Origin: Nocardioidaceae bacterium | GTDB lineage: Bacteria > Actinomycetota > Actinomycetes > Propionibacteriales > Nocardioidaceae | DNA length: 42,301 nucleotides | Assembly (NCBI GenBank): GCA_025927955.1 | Contig: JAICKK010000009.1 | Span: 1 to 42,301, forward strand | Direction: 5' to 3' | The notes under the pieces: model-generated | What the model was told of the DNA's origin: nothing | Seen by the model: the letters and a program-made list of their open reading frames with translations, nothing else | The model's database searches: none | In this document: positions 5,774 to 15,022 of the stretch, piece after piece | Layout: every line of letters begins with the position of its first letter | Numbering within the stretch: the stretch's first letter is position 1 | Translations under genes and position numbers: made by a program

Positions 5774-8700
5774 GTGAGCGCCGACGTTCCTCCCGAGACA
5801 CGAGAGCCCTCCGGCAGGGAGCGCGAGACCGGACTGGACGGCGGCCTCAGCGAGGCGCTGGTGCGCAGCCGCCGGTTCTTCACCAGCAGTCGCCGGGGCG
5901 AGGTCTCCGCCGACCTGCGGACCCTGCACCGCAAGGGCGGGCGTCAGGCCGACGACTTCTACCGTGACCGGTGGAGCCACGACAAGGTCGTGCGCTCCAC
6001 CCACGGCGTCAACTGCACGGGGTCGTGCTCCTGGAAGGTCTACGTCAAGGACGGGATCATCACCTGGGAGACCCAGCAGACCGACTACCCCTCGGTGGGG
6101 CCGGACAGCCCGGAGTACGAGCCGCGTGGCTGCCCCCGCGGTGCGGCCTTCTCCTGGTACACCTACTCGCCGACCAGGGTGCGCTACCCGTACGTCCGTG
6201 GCGTGCTGCTGCAGATGTACCGGGAGGCCAAGCGGCAGAACGACGGCGACCCGGTGCGCGCCTGGGCGCACATCGTCGACCATCCCCTGCGGGCCAAGGC
6301 CTACAAGTCCGCGCGAGGGAAGGGCGGTCTCGTCCGGGCCACCTGGGACGAGGCGGTCGAGATCATCGCCGCGGCGCACGTGCACACGATCAAGAGGTGG
6401 GGGCCCGACCGGGTCGCCGGGTTCTCCCCGATCCCCGCGATGTCGATGGTCTCGCACGCCTCCGGCGCCCGGTTCGTGAACCTCATCGGCGGCTCGATGC
6501 TGAGCTTCTACGACTGGTACGCCGACCTGCCGGTGGCCTCGCCGCAGGTCTTCGGCGACCAGACCGACGTGCCGGAGTCCGGTGACTGGTGGAACGCCGG
6601 CTACCTCATCATGTGGGGGTCGAACCTGCCCGTCACCCGCACTCCGGACGCGCACTGGATGACCGAGGCCCGCTACCGCGGCCAGAAGGTGGTCGCCGTC
6701 TCTCCCGACTACGCCGACAGCGTCAAGTTCGCCGACGAGTGGCTGCCCGCGCGGCCGGGCACCGACGCGGCGCTGGCGATGGCGATGGGTCACGTGGTCC
6801 TCAAGGAGTTCTTCGTCGACCGGCAGACGCCGTACTTCACCGACTACGTCAAGAGGTACACCGACCTGCCCTACCTCGTGTGCCTCGACGAGATCTCGGC
6901 AGGCTCGACCACCGGAGAGCGGGCCTACGCGCCGGGGAAGTTCCTGACCGCGGAGGACGTCGCGGCCTTCGAGCTGGAGGAGAACGCCGCGTTCAAGCCG
7001 GTGCTGCTCGACGCGCGCTCCGACGAGCCGGTGGTGCCCAACGGGTCGCTGGGCCACCGGTTCGGCGAGAGCGGCGTGGGCCGCTGGAACCTCGACCTCA
7101 GGAACGTCGACCCCAAGCTGTCCCTGCTCGACACCGCCGCCCGCCCCGTGCAGGTCCGGCTGCCGCGCTTCGACGCTCCGGACGGCTCGGCCTCCTCGAT
7201 CTCGCGCGGGGTGCCGGTGCGCCGGGTGGGCGGCCGCCTGGTCACCACGGTCTTCGACCTCCTCCTGGCCCAGTACGGCGTGGCGCGCGACATGAACGGC
7301 GAGCGGTTGCCGGGGGAGTGGCCCTCCGGCGACAACCACGGCTACGACGACGCCTCGACGCCGTACACCCCGGCCTGGCAGGAGGCGATCACCGGCGTGC
7401 CGGCGTCGGCCGCGGCCAGGGTGGGACGGGAGTTCGCCCGCAACGCCGAGGAGTCCCGTGGCCGCTCGATGATCATCATGGGCGCGGGGACCAACCACTG
7501 GTTCCACTCCGACACGATCTACCGTGCCTTCCTGACGCTGACGAACCTCACCGGCTGCCAGGGGGTCAACGGCGGTGGCTGGGCGCACTACGTGGGGCAG
7601 GAGAAGGTGCGCCCGCTGACCGGGTACACCCAGGTGGCCAACGCCCTGGACTGGACCCGGCCGCCGCGCAACATGATCCAGACGGCGTACTGGTACCTCC
7701 ACACCGACCAGTACCGCTACGACCACTTCGGCGCCGACCAGCTGTCCGCCCACAGCCAGGCGACGTCGGGCCGCTTCAGCGGCAGGTCGACGGCGGACGT
7801 GATCGCGCAGAGCGCCCGCCTGGGGTGGATGCCGTCGTACCCGACCTTCGACCGGAGCCCGCTGGACCTGTGCGACGAGGCGCAGGCGGCGGGCCGGCCG
7901 GTCGCCGAGCATGTGGTCGAGCAGCTGAGGTCGGGGCAGCTCGGGTTCGCCGGGGAGGACCCGGACGCGCCGGAGAACTTCCCGCGGGTGCTGTCGGTGT
8001 GGCGGGCGAACCTGCTGGGCTCCTCGGGCAAGGGCAACGAGTACTTCCTCAAGCACCTGCTGGGCACGGACTCGTCGCTGCGCGCCACCGAGGCGCCGGA
8101 GGGCAGCCGCCCCCGCGACGTGGTCTGGCGGGACACCGCGCCCGAGGGCAAGCTCGACCTGCTGATGACCATCGACTTCCGGCAGACCAGCACGACGCTG
8201 TTCTCCGACGTGGTCCTCCCCGCCGCGACGTGGTACGAGAAGCACGACCTGAGCACCACCGACATGCACCCGTTCGTGCACTCGTTCAACCCGGCGATCG
8301 CACCGCCGTGGCAGACGCGCACCGACTGGGACGCCTGGCAGACCATCGCCACGAGGTTCTCCGAGCTCGCCGCCACCCATCTGGGCGTTCGCAAGGACGT
8401 GGTCGCGGTGCCGCTGACCCACGACACACCGGACGCCATGGCCAACCCCCACGGGGTGGTCCGGGACTGGAAGGCCCCGCCAGGAGGGACGGCACAGTGC
8501 GAGCCGGTGCCCGGCGTGACGATGCCGAAGCTGGTCGAGGTGGAGCGGGACTACCCGGCGGTGGGCGAGATGATGAGCGCCCTCGGCCCCCTGGTGGACA
8601 CCCTGGGCGCGACCACGAAGGGCGTCACGTTCGAGCTGGGCAAGCAGGTCGACTACCTGCGCCACAAGAACGGCGCGGTGCGCGGCGGGGCCGGTGACGG

Positions 8701-9616
8701 CCGTCCGTCGCTGGAGCGGGACGTGCACGTGTGCGAGACGATCCTGGCGCTGTCCGGCACCACCAACGGGGCCCTGGCCACGCAGGGGTTCAGGACCCTG
8801 GAGCGGCGCACGGGGACCAGGCTGGCCGACCTCGCCGAGGAGCACGAGGGCAAGCAGGTCACCTTCGCCGACACCCAGGCCGCGCCTGTGCCGGTCATCA
8901 CCTCGCCCGAGTGGTCGGGGTCCGAGACCGGCGGGCGCAGGTACTCGCCGTTCACCGTCAACGTCGAGCGGCTCAAACCCTGGCACACGCTGACCGGCCG
9001 CATGCACTTCTACCTCGACCACGACTGGATGGCCGAGCTGGGGGAGCAGCTGCCGGTCTACCGGCCCCCGCTCAACATGGCCGCGCTCTTCGAGGAGCCG
9101 GAGCTGGGCAACGTCTCCGACGGCTCCGGCAGTGGCAAAGACGGCTCCAGGGACGTCGCAGGCCTCACCGTGCGCTACCTGACGCCGCACAACAAGTGGT
9201 CGATCCACTCCGAGTACCAGGACAACCTGTTCATGCTCTCGCTGTCCCGCGGCGGGCAGAACATCTGGATGAGCGAGAAGGACGCCGCCAAGGTCGGGAT
9301 CCGGGACAACGACTGGATCGAGGCGGTCAACCGCAACGGCGTGGTCGTGGCCCGCGCCATCGTCTCCCACCGGATGCCCGAGGGGACGGTGTACATGTAC
9401 CACGCCCAGGACCGGCTGATCGACGTGCCCTTGGCCGAGACGTCCGGCAAGCGGGGCGGCATCCACAACTCGCTGACCCGCCTGCTGGTCAAGCCGAGCC
9501 ACCTCATCGGCGGCTACGCCCAGCTGTCCTACGCGTTCAACTACCTCGGGCCCACCGGCAACCAGCGTGACGAGGTCACCGTCATCCGCAAGCGCTCGCA
9601 GGAGGTGCAGTACTGA
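5774..9616 (+). CDS. narG: Respiratory nitrate reductase, alpha (molybdenum) subunit (1280 aa)
   Basis: The catalytic subunit of membrane-bound nitrate reductase: reduces nitrate to nitrite at a Mo-bis-MGD centre on the cytoplasmic side. The FS0 iron-sulfur motif is complete, with His77, Cys81, Cys85 (HGVNCTGSCSW) and Cys120 (RGCPRG); the 35-residue gap between the last two cysteines matches E. coli NarG. The Mo-ligand aspartate segment FYDWYADLPVASP is at about 245-257. The C-terminal molybdopterin dinucleotide-binding domain is intact. There is no Tat signal, as usual for NarG. GTG at 5774 has AGGGAGG at 5758-5764; an ATG at 5767 is out of frame. The stop overlaps the narH start by one base (TGATG). 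Confidence 0.97.
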   Translation: MSADVPPETREPSGRERETGLDGGLSEALVRSRRFFTSSRRGEVSADLRTLHRKGGRQADDFYRDRWSHDKVVRSTHGVNCTGSCSWKVYVKDGIITWETQQTDYPSVGPDSPEYEPRGCPRGAAFSWYTYSPTRVRYPYVRGVLLQMYREAKRQNDGDPVRAWAHIVDHPLRAKAYKSARGKGGLVRATWDEAVEIIAAAHVHTIKRWGPDRVAGFSPIPAMSMVSHASGARFVNLIGGSMLSFYDWYADLPVASPQVFGDQTDVPESGDWWNAGYLIMWGSNLPVTRTPDAHWMTEARYRGQKVVAVSPDYADSVKFADEWLPARPGTDAALAMAMGHVVLKEFFVDRQTPYFTDYVKRYTDLPYLVCLDEISAGSTTGERAYAPGKFLTAEDVAAFELEENAAFKPVLLDARSDEPVVPNGSLGHRFGESGVGRWNLDLRNVDPKLSLLDTAARPVQVRLPRFDAPDGSASSISRGVPVRRVGGRLVTTVFDLLLAQYGVARDMNGERLPGEWPSGDNHGYDDASTPYTPAWQEAITGVPASAAARVGREFARNAEESRGRSMIIMGAGTNHWFHSDTIYRAFLTLTNLTGCQGVNGGGWAHYVGQEKVRPLTGYTQVANALDWTRPPRNMIQTAYWYLHTDQYRYDHFGADQLSAHSQATSGRFSGRSTADVIAQSARLGWMPSYPTFDRSPLDLCDEAQAAGRPVAEHVVEQLRSGQLGFAGEDPDAPENFPRVLSVWRANLLGSSGKGNEYFLKHLLGTDSSLRATEAPEGSRPRDVVWRDTAPEGKLDLLMTIDFRQTSTTLFSDVVLPAATWYEKHDLSTTDMHPFVHSFNPAIAPPWQTRTDWDAWQTIATRFSELAATHLGVRKDVVAVPLTHDTPDAMANPHGVVRDWKAPPGGTAQCEPVPGVTMPKLVEVERDYPAVGEMMSALGPLVDTLGATTKGVTFELGKQVDYLRHKNGAVRGGAGDGRPSLERDVHVCETILALSGTTNGALATQGFRTLERRTGTRLADLAEEHEGKQVTFADTQAAPVPVITSPEWSGSETGGRRYSPFTVNVERLKPWHTLTGRMHFYLDHDWMAELGEQLPVYRPPLNMAALFEEPELGNVSDGSGSGKDGSRDVAGLTVRYLTPHNKWSIHSEYQDNLFMLSLSRGGQNIWMSEKDAAKVGIRDNDWIEAVNRNGVVVARAIVSHRMPEGTVYMYHAQDRLIDVPLAETSGKRGGIHNSLTRLLVKPSHLIGGYAQLSYAFNYLGPTGNQRDEVTVIRKRSQEVQY

Positions 9617-11370
9617 TGAGGGTCATGGCACAGATGGCGATGGTCATGAACCTCGACAAGTGCATCGGCTGCCACACCTGCTCGGTGACCTGCAAGCAGG
9701 CGTGGACGAACCGGTCGGGCACGGAGTACGTCTGGTTCAACAACGTGGAGACGCGTCCCGGTCTCGGCTACCCGAGGACCTACGAGGACCAGGAGAAGTG
9801 GCGGGGCGGCTGGGAGGTCACCAGGCGGGGACGTCTGCGGCTCAAGGGCGGCAACCGGTTCAAGAAGCTCGCGACCATCTTCTCCAACCCGAAGCTGCCC
9901 TCGATCAACGAGTACTACGAGCCGTGGACCTACGACTACTCCACGCTGACGGACGCACCGGCCCAGGAGCACACGCCCGTGGCGCGGCCGCGGTCGCTGA
10001 TCTCCGGGGAGAACATGAAGGTCGAGTGGTCGGCCAACTGGGACGACGACCTGGGCGGGTCCACGGCCACCGCACACCGCGACCCCATGCTGAAGAAGAT
10101 CGCGGACAAGGTGAAGTTCGAGTTCGAGCAGACGTTCATGTTCTACCTCCCGCGCATCTGCGAGCACTGTCTGAACCCGTCGTGCGCGGCGTCGTGTCCG
10201 AGCGGCGCGATCTACAAGCGCTCCGAGGACGGCATCGTGCTCGTCGACCAGGACCGTTGCCGCGGTTGGCGGATGTGCGTGTCGGGCTGTCCCTACAAGA
10301 AGGTCTACTTCAACCACCGCACCGGCAAGGCCGAGAAGTGCACGTTCTGCTTCCCGCGCATCGAGGTGGGCATCCCCACCGTGTGCTCGGAGACCTGCGT
10401 CGGCCGGCTGCGCTACATCGGGCTGATGCTGTACGACGCCGACCGGGTCCTGGAGGCCGCGTCGGTCGCGGAGGACCAGGACCTCTACGAGGCGCAGCGG
10501 TCGGTCTTCCTCGACCCGTTCGACCCGGCGGTGGTGCGGGAGGCGGAGCGGGCCGGGATCCCCCGAGACTGGCTGGACGCCGCGCAGCGCTCGCCGATCC
10601 ACGCGCTGATCAACAGGTACAAGGTGGCGCTCCCGCTGCACCCGGAGTACCGCACGATGCCGATGGTCTGGTACATCCCGCCGCTCTCGCCGGTGGTCGA
10701 CGTGGTCAAGGACACCGGTGAGGACGCGGAGGACACCGGCAACCTCTTCGCCGCCATCGACGCCCTGCGGATCCCGGTGGAGTACCTCGCCGAGCTGTTC
10801 ACCGCCGGCGACGTCGCGCCCGTCGACCGGACGCTGAAGAAGCTCGCGGCCATGCGCTCCTACATGCGCGACGTCAACATGGGCCGGGAGCCGAACGCGG
10901 CCATCCCGCAGGGTGTCGGGATGAGCGAGGAGGAGATGTACGACATGTACCGCCTCCTGGCCCTGGCCAAGTACGACGAGCGCTACGTCATACCGCCGGC
11001 GCACGCGGAGCAGGCGCACTCCCTGGAGGAGCTGGCCACCGAGTGCTCGCTCGACTACGACGGCGGGCCCGGCATGGGTGGCTCCGGGCCCTTCGGCGAG
11101 GGCTCCGGCAGCCCGACGCCGATCGCGGTCGAGAACTTCCAGATGCTGCAGAACCGGCAGTCTGCGGACACCCTGGCGGGGCCGGCCGGAAAGGCGTCGC
11201 GGGTCAACCTGCTCAACTGGGACGGCAAGGGCGCGCCGAGCGGCCTGTTCCCGCCGAAGTCGCAGGGGCCGGGGCCGGTGGCGCCGGGGTCCACCCCCGA
11301 CACCTCGGACGACGGTGCGACCGGCAGCGGTGGCACCGGCGGGCTCACCGGCGGGGCGGACCTGCGATGA
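9616..11370 (+). CDS. narH: Respiratory nitrate reductase, beta (iron-sulfur) subunit (584 aa)
   Basis: The electron-transfer subunit linking NarI hemes to NarG. Four cysteine groups are intact: Cys16/19/22/26; Cys182/185/190/194; Cys215/Cys221/Cys225, where the second position is Trp218, the hallmark of the [3Fe-4S] cluster; and Cys242/245/257/261. Residues beyond about 500 form a Gly/Pro/Ser-rich tail (GSGGTGGLTGG near the end), so the protein is longer than E. coli NarH (about 512 aa). That tail may be an actinobacterial feature. The start shares a base with the narG stop, and GGAGG lies at 9601-9605. Confidence 0.97.
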   Translation: MRVMAQMAMVMNLDKCIGCHTCSVTCKQAWTNRSGTEYVWFNNVETRPGLGYPRTYEDQEKWRGGWEVTRRGRLRLKGGNRFKKLATIFSNPKLPSINEYYEPWTYDYSTLTDAPAQEHTPVARPRSLISGENMKVEWSANWDDDLGGSTATAHRDPMLKKIADKVKFEFEQTFMFYLPRICEHCLNPSCAASCPSGAIYKRSEDGIVLVDQDRCRGWRMCVSGCPYKKVYFNHRTGKAEKCTFCFPRIEVGIPTVCSETCVGRLRYIGLMLYDADRVLEAASVAEDQDLYEAQRSVFLDPFDPAVVREAERAGIPRDWLDAAQRSPIHALINRYKVALPLHPEYRTMPMVWYIPPLSPVVDVVKDTGEDAEDTGNLFAAIDALRIPVEYLAELFTAGDVAPVDRTLKKLAAMRSYMRDVNMGREPNAAIPQGVGMSEEEMYDMYRLLALAKYDERYVIPPAHAEQAHSLEELATECSLDYDGGPGMGGSGPFGEGSGSPTPIAVENFQMLQNRQSADTLAGPAGKASRVNLLNWDGKGAPSGLFPPKSQGPGPVAPGSTPDTSDDGATGSGGTGGLTGGADLR

Positions 11371-12083
11371 CGCGCAGGGCCCCCAAGCCGACGCTGCCCC
11401 CCGAGCAGCTCGCGGTCGCGTGGCAGTCGGTGTCCCTGCTGCTGGACTACCCGGACGAGACGCTGCTGGAGCGGCTCCCGCTGCTGCGGGCCGCCTCCCA
11501 CGAGCTGCCCGAAGGCACCGGGGGGCCGATCCGCGCCTTCGTCGACCATCTCGCTGTCGCGGAGCTCCACGAGGTCCAGGCGCGGTACGTCGAGACCTTC
11601 GACAGCCGGCGGCGGTGCAACCTGTTCCTCACCTACTTCGCCTACGGCGACACCCGCAAGCGCGGCATGGCCCTGCTGCGCTTCAAGCAGACCTACCTCC
11701 GCTCCGGCTGCGTGCTCGACGACAGCTCCGAACGTGGCGGGGAGCTGCCCGACCACCTGTGCGTCGTCCTCGAGTACGCCGCGACCGTCGACCAGCGGCT
11801 CGGCCGCCAGCTGATGCTCGACCACCGGGCCGGCCTGGAGCTGCTCCGGCTGTCCCTGCACGACGCCTCGTCGCCGTGGGCCGCGCTCCTGGACGCGGTC
11901 ACCTCCACGCTGCCCCCGCTGCGCGGCGACGAGCGGGACGCCGTACGACGGCTCGCTGCGGAGGGACCGCCGGAGGAGGAGGTCGGCCTCTCGCCCTACG
12001 CCCTCCCCGAGCCCGGCGCAGCCGGAGTCCCCGCGGGTCCCGACCTGCTGCCGATGCCGTCCTTCCCTGGAGCGCGTCCATGA
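11367..12083 (+). CDS. narJ: Nitrate reductase assembly chaperone (238 aa)
   Basis: A TorD/NarJ-family cytoplasmic chaperone that binds apo-NarG, assists insertion of molybdenum cofactor and iron-sulfur clusters, and delays membrane attachment. Recognisable segments are SVSLLLDYPDE near the N-terminus and YVETFDSRRRCNLFLTYFAYGDTRKRG (about 71-97), the most conserved NarJ stretch. ATGA overlaps link it to narH upstream and narI downstream. Length fits the family, with a Pro-rich C-terminal extension. Confidence 0.95.
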   Translation: MTRRAPKPTLPPEQLAVAWQSVSLLLDYPDETLLERLPLLRAASHELPEGTGGPIRAFVDHLAVAELHEVQARYVETFDSRRRCNLFLTYFAYGDTRKRGMALLRFKQTYLRSGCVLDDSSERGGELPDHLCVVLEYAATVDQRLGRQLMLDHRAGLELLRLSLHDASSPWAALLDAVTSTLPPLRGDERDAVRRLAAEGPPEEEVGLSPYALPEPGAAGVPAGPDLLPMPSFPGARP

Positions 12084-12799
12084 GCGAGTTCTTCTTCGTG
12101 GTCTTCCCCTACATCTGCGTGACGGTCTTCGTCGTCGGGCACGTGTGGCGCTACCGCTACGACAAGTTCGGCTGGACGACCCGCTCGTCCCAGCTCTACG
12201 AGAACCGGCTGCTGCGGATCGGCAGCCCGATGTTCCACTTCGGCATCCTGTTCGTCTTCCTGGGGCACGTGATGGGCCTCGGGGTTCCGGAGTCCTGGAC
12301 GTCCGCGGTCGGGCTGTCGGAGCACTGGTACCACGTGCTCGCGATCAGCATCGGGGCGGTGGCGGGCTTCTCCACCATCGTCGGGATGGTGATCCTGATC
12401 TACCGGCGGCGCACCGTGGGGCCGGTGTTCAGCGCCACGACCAGGATGGACAAGTTCATGTACGCGGTGCTCGCCTCCGTGATCGTGCTGGGCCTGGTGA
12501 ACACCGCGGGCCAGGTCGTCGCCGACTACAACTACCGGGAGGGCGTCTCGGTGTGGTTCCGCGGCATCTGGCGCGGTGCCCTCTACCCCCAGCTGATGGA
12601 GGAGGCGCCGCTGAGCTTCCAGGTCCACGGGGTGCTCGCGATGTTCCTGTTCGCCCTGTGGCCGTTCACGCGTCTCGTGCATGTGTTCAGCGCGCCGCTG
12701 GGCTACCTCACCCGGCCCTACATCGTCTACCGGAGCCGCGACGACGCGGAGCTGGGCAGCCACCGGCCCCGCCGCGGCTGGGAGCGGATCGGCAGCTGA
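12080..12799 (+). CDS. narI: Respiratory nitrate reductase, gamma (cytochrome b) subunit (239 aa)
   Basis: A five-helix membrane subunit that oxidises quinol (menaquinol in actinobacteria) and passes electrons to NarH. The four heme-ligand histidines are in place: His53 and His63 in the second helix region, and His183 and His201 near the end. Their spacings of 10 and 18 match E. coli NarI (56/66 and 187/205). It starts within the narJ stop (ATGA) and is the last gene of the nar operon. Confidence 0.96.
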   Translation: MSEFFFVVFPYICVTVFVVGHVWRYRYDKFGWTTRSSQLYENRLLRIGSPMFHFGILFVFLGHVMGLGVPESWTSAVGLSEHWYHVLAISIGAVAGFSTIVGMVILIYRRRTVGPVFSATTRMDKFMYAVLASVIVLGLVNTAGQVVADYNYREGVSVWFRGIWRGALYPQLMEEAPLSFQVHGVLAMFLFALWPFTRLVHVFSAPLGYLTRPYIVYRSRDDAELGSHRPRRGWERIGS

Positions 12800-12839
12800 G
12801 CCGGGCACCGTCTCCGCCCGGAACAGGTCGGGACCTCCG

Positions 12840-12855
12840 GGCCCGTCGGCGGGCC
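12840..12855 (+). terminator. Possible weak terminator after narI
   Basis: GGCCCG-TCGG-CGGGCC forms a 6-bp perfect GC stem with a tetraloop 40 bases after the narI stop. There is no U tract, so it could be a partial terminator or a 3'-end stabilising hairpin. Confidence 0.35.
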
Positions 12856-12886
12856 GTTCGGCCCTGCTGTGCAGGCGTCGTTCGCG

Positions 12887-12892
12887 GATACC
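12887..12892 (+). promoter_or_regulatory. Candidate -10 element for the second hemerythrin gene
   Basis: GATACC ends eight bases before the ATG at 12901, and no ribosome-binding site is present. This is the expected arrangement for a leaderless actinobacterial transcript. The -35 region is weak (ctgctg near 12864). Confidence 0.35.
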
Positions 12893-12900
12893 TTGTCGGT

Positions 12901-13371
12901 ATGTGCGAACACTGTGGATGCCGGGGCGTGGAGCCCGTCGCCGAGCTGATGGACGAGCACTTCGCCCTGCTCGAGATCGCAGACGAGGTCCGCCGGAGCC
13001 TGGCGGCGCAGGACCGCGGCGAGGTACGACGGCTGCTCGAGAGGGCCGGCCGGATGCTCGCCCGGCACGTCTCCCGCGAGGAGGCCGGCATCTTCGCCGC
13101 CCTCGAGGAGCAGGGCGACTTCGCCGACGCCGTCCGCGAGCTCGAGGCCGAGCACGTCGACTTCGACCGGCAGCTCGCCCGCCTCGACGACTCGACCCCG
13201 GACTTCGCCGCGGCGGTCCGTCGGCTGCTCGACGAGCTGGCAGAGCACGTCGAGAAGGAGAACCTCGGGGTCTTCCCCGTCGCGGTGGTCACCCTCGGTG
13301 CGCGCGGGTGGGAGACCGTCGGGCGCGCGCACGCGGCGAAGCCGAGCTTTCTGGTCACGGCACCCTCGTAG
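12901..13371 (+). CDS. Hemerythrin domain protein with N-terminal CxxCxC (156 aa)
   Basis: A di-iron HHE-fold protein. Candidate ligands are His20 (MDEHFALL), His56 with Glu60/61 (ARHVSREEAGIF), His85 (EAEHVDFD), and His116 with Glu120 (AEHVEKENLGVFP). The first seven residues contain Cys2-x2-Cys5-x-Cys7 in MCEHCGC, a possible metal or iron-sulfur site or redox switch. It directly follows narI in the same direction after 101 bases, and a role in O2/NO sensing or detoxification during nitrate respiration is plausible. It differs from the hemerythrin at 3657-4226 in length and in this cysteine motif. No ribosome-binding site is seen, and the transcript may be leaderless. Confidence 0.88.
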   Translation: MCEHCGCRGVEPVAELMDEHFALLEIADEVRRSLAAQDRGEVRRLLERAGRMLARHVSREEAGIFAALEEQGDFADAVRELEAEHVDFDRQLARLDDSTPDFAAAVRRLLDELAEHVEKENLGVFPVAVVTLGARGWETVGRAHAAKPSFLVTAPS

Positions 13372-13411
13372 CCGCGCCCGGCCCCGGGACGGAACCGTGC
13401 CCGACCCCGCC

Positions 13412-13660
13412 GCTGGTCGAGGTGCCCGACCCCGCCGCTGGTTGAGGTGCCCGAGCCCCCGGGGCGAGGGCCTCGAAGCCATGGTCACCTGCGCGCGGAT
13501 GGTGGCCGTGGTCTCGAGGCCTCGGCTAGCGCCTCGGCACCTCGACCAACGTGGTGACGTCGCTGGTCGAGGTGCCCGTGCCCCCAGGGCGAGGGCCTCG
13601 AAACCATGCTCACCTGCGCGCGGATGGTGACCATGGCGTCGGGGCCTCGGCTAGCGCACC
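13412..13660. repeat. Long palindromic intergenic repeats (one terminal fragment plus two elements)
   Basis: A 25-bp end fragment (13412-13436) is followed by one complete element (13437-13551) and a second with its last arm decayed (13562-about 13660). Each element is itself a long imperfect palindrome. The arms begin gctggtygaggtgccc and end cacctcgaccaac. An inner stem pairs cgagggcctcgaarccatgg with ccgtggtctcgaggcctcg around a tgcgcgcg core. The same family, reversed, closes the window at 41998-42301. The remainder of this 544-base gap (13372-13411 and 13661-13915) shows no convincing gene. Near 13831-13875 there is a repeated aattgc motif and a CTCCC-TGC-GGGAG stem that may belong to the leader of the next gene. 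Confidence 0.88.
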
Positions 13661-13915
13661 ACCACCGGCCACCCAGGCGATCGGCTCCCTGGTCACGAAA
13701 TGCACCCCGGACGGGCCCTGGAAGGTGCGGATCGTGACCAGCGGCGACCGCCGGAACCCACGCGGGTCCGGCACGACGCGAACCGGACGCGGCGGTCGCC
13801 CGACGGCCTCCCCTTCCGGTCAAAGTGGACAATTGCCTACAAGTGACGCCTCCCTGCGGGAGAATTGCTTGCATGGGACACGCCTCGGCCGACGTGGTGA
13901 GCGGGTGACTCCCCC

Positions 13916-14986
13916 GTGAGCGGGGAGGGCCGACCGCCTGCCTCGACGGTCCCCGACGACCTGGTGAGCATGCTGGACCTGCTCGCCGAGACCATCGTGT
14001 CCGCTCTCGGCTTCGGGGTGGCCGTGGTCAACATCGCCCAGGCCGACGGGTCGATGGCCGTGGTGTCGGTCGCGGGCGACGCGTCGGCACGAGCGACGCT
14101 GCTCGGCTCGGTGGACAGCGCCGAGACCTGGGCCACCCTGCTGGCGGCGAGCGAGCCGTGGGGCCGGCTGCGGTTCATCGACCACTGCAACGACTCCGCC
14201 TACGTCGATGCCCTCAGCTGGGTGCCCGACGTCGAGACGGGTGACGGAGAGGACGCCTGGCACCCCGAGGACGCCCTCTTCGCGCCGCTGACCGCCACCG
14301 ACGGCCGCACGCTCGGCATCTTGTCCGTGGACCTTCCCCACGACGGGAGGCGCCCCACGGCGGTCACCTGCTCGGCCCTGGAGGCCTTCGCGATCTCCAC
14401 CGCCCTCGCTCTGGAGCACGCCACCCTGCGGGCGCGGGCCGAGGCGTCCGAGCAACGGTTCCGGGAGCTGGCCACCCGCGACTGGCTCACCGGCGTGGGC
14501 AACAGGTCCATGCTCTGGGAGCGGGCGCAGCGAGCCGTCGCGGCGGCCACGTCCTCGCTCACCGTGGTCTTCATCGACCTCGACTTCTTCAAGGCCATCA
14601 ACGACCGGCACTCGCACGAGGCGGGCGACCGGGTCCTGCGGGCCGTGGCGGAGCGGGTCCGAGACGCCGTACGCCCCGAGGACACCGTCGTCCGGTGGGG
14701 CGGCGACGAGTTCCTGGTGCTCGCCGAGGGGCCCCTCGACGAGGAGGCCGGATGGCAGCTGGCGCAGCGGGTGTCCTCGGCCGTCTCGGGCACGGTGCTG
14801 TTCGGGGACGTCCCGCTGACGGTCACGGCCAGCGTCGGCGTCGCCTTCCGGCACCCCACCGACACCTTCGACGCCGACGAGCTGGTACGACGAGCCGACG
14901 CCGCCATGTACGACGCCAAGGCCCGCGGCCGGAACCGGTGCGCGAGCTACCGGGACACCGAAGTGCCGTTGCGCCGTCCTGCCTGA
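13916..14986 (+). CDS. GAF-like sensor diguanylate cyclase (356 aa)
   Basis: Makes c-di-GMP from two GTP. The first 170 residues resemble a GAF domain (VSMLDLLAETIVSALGF; FAPLTATDGRTLGILSVDL). A short helical linker leads to a GGDEF domain with intact DLDFFKAIND and WGGDEF at 261-266. An inhibitory-site motif RxxD (RPED, 253-256) lies five residues before GGDEF, so product feedback is likely. No membrane segment is seen, so the protein is probably cytoplasmic. GTG at 13916 is the chosen start; the ribosome-binding site is weak. It converges on the CYTH-CHAD gene 36 bases away. The ligand of the GAF-like domain is unknown. Confidence 0.88.
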   Translation: MSGEGRPPASTVPDDLVSMLDLLAETIVSALGFGVAVVNIAQADGSMAVVSVAGDASARATLLGSVDSAETWATLLAASEPWGRLRFIDHCNDSAYVDALSWVPDVETGDGEDAWHPEDALFAPLTATDGRTLGILSVDLPHDGRRPTAVTCSALEAFAISTALALEHATLRARAEASEQRFRELATRDWLTGVGNRSMLWERAQRAVAAATSSLTVVFIDLDFFKAINDRHSHEAGDRVLRAVAERVRDAVRPEDTVVRWGGDEFLVLAEGPLDEEAGWQLAQRVSSAVSGTVLFGDVPLTVTASVGVAFRHPTDTFDADELVRRADAAMYDAKARGRNRCASYRDTEVPLRRPA

Positions 14987-15022
14987 GGCAAGGGCCAGAC
15001 CGATCCCGGCGACCAGGGATAG

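Noticed and set aside
5561-9502. A 1313-codon open frame antisense to narG
   Set aside because: It is a GC-skew shadow: narG motifs are complete on the plus strand, and the antisense product is low-complexity Arg/Val/Gly-rich with no domain.
13664-13915. Plus-strand frame with a protein-like stretch (TKCTPDGPWKVRIVTSGD)
   Set aside because: It runs from the repeats, lacks a start and ribosome-binding site and matches no family I know; at most a decayed fragment.
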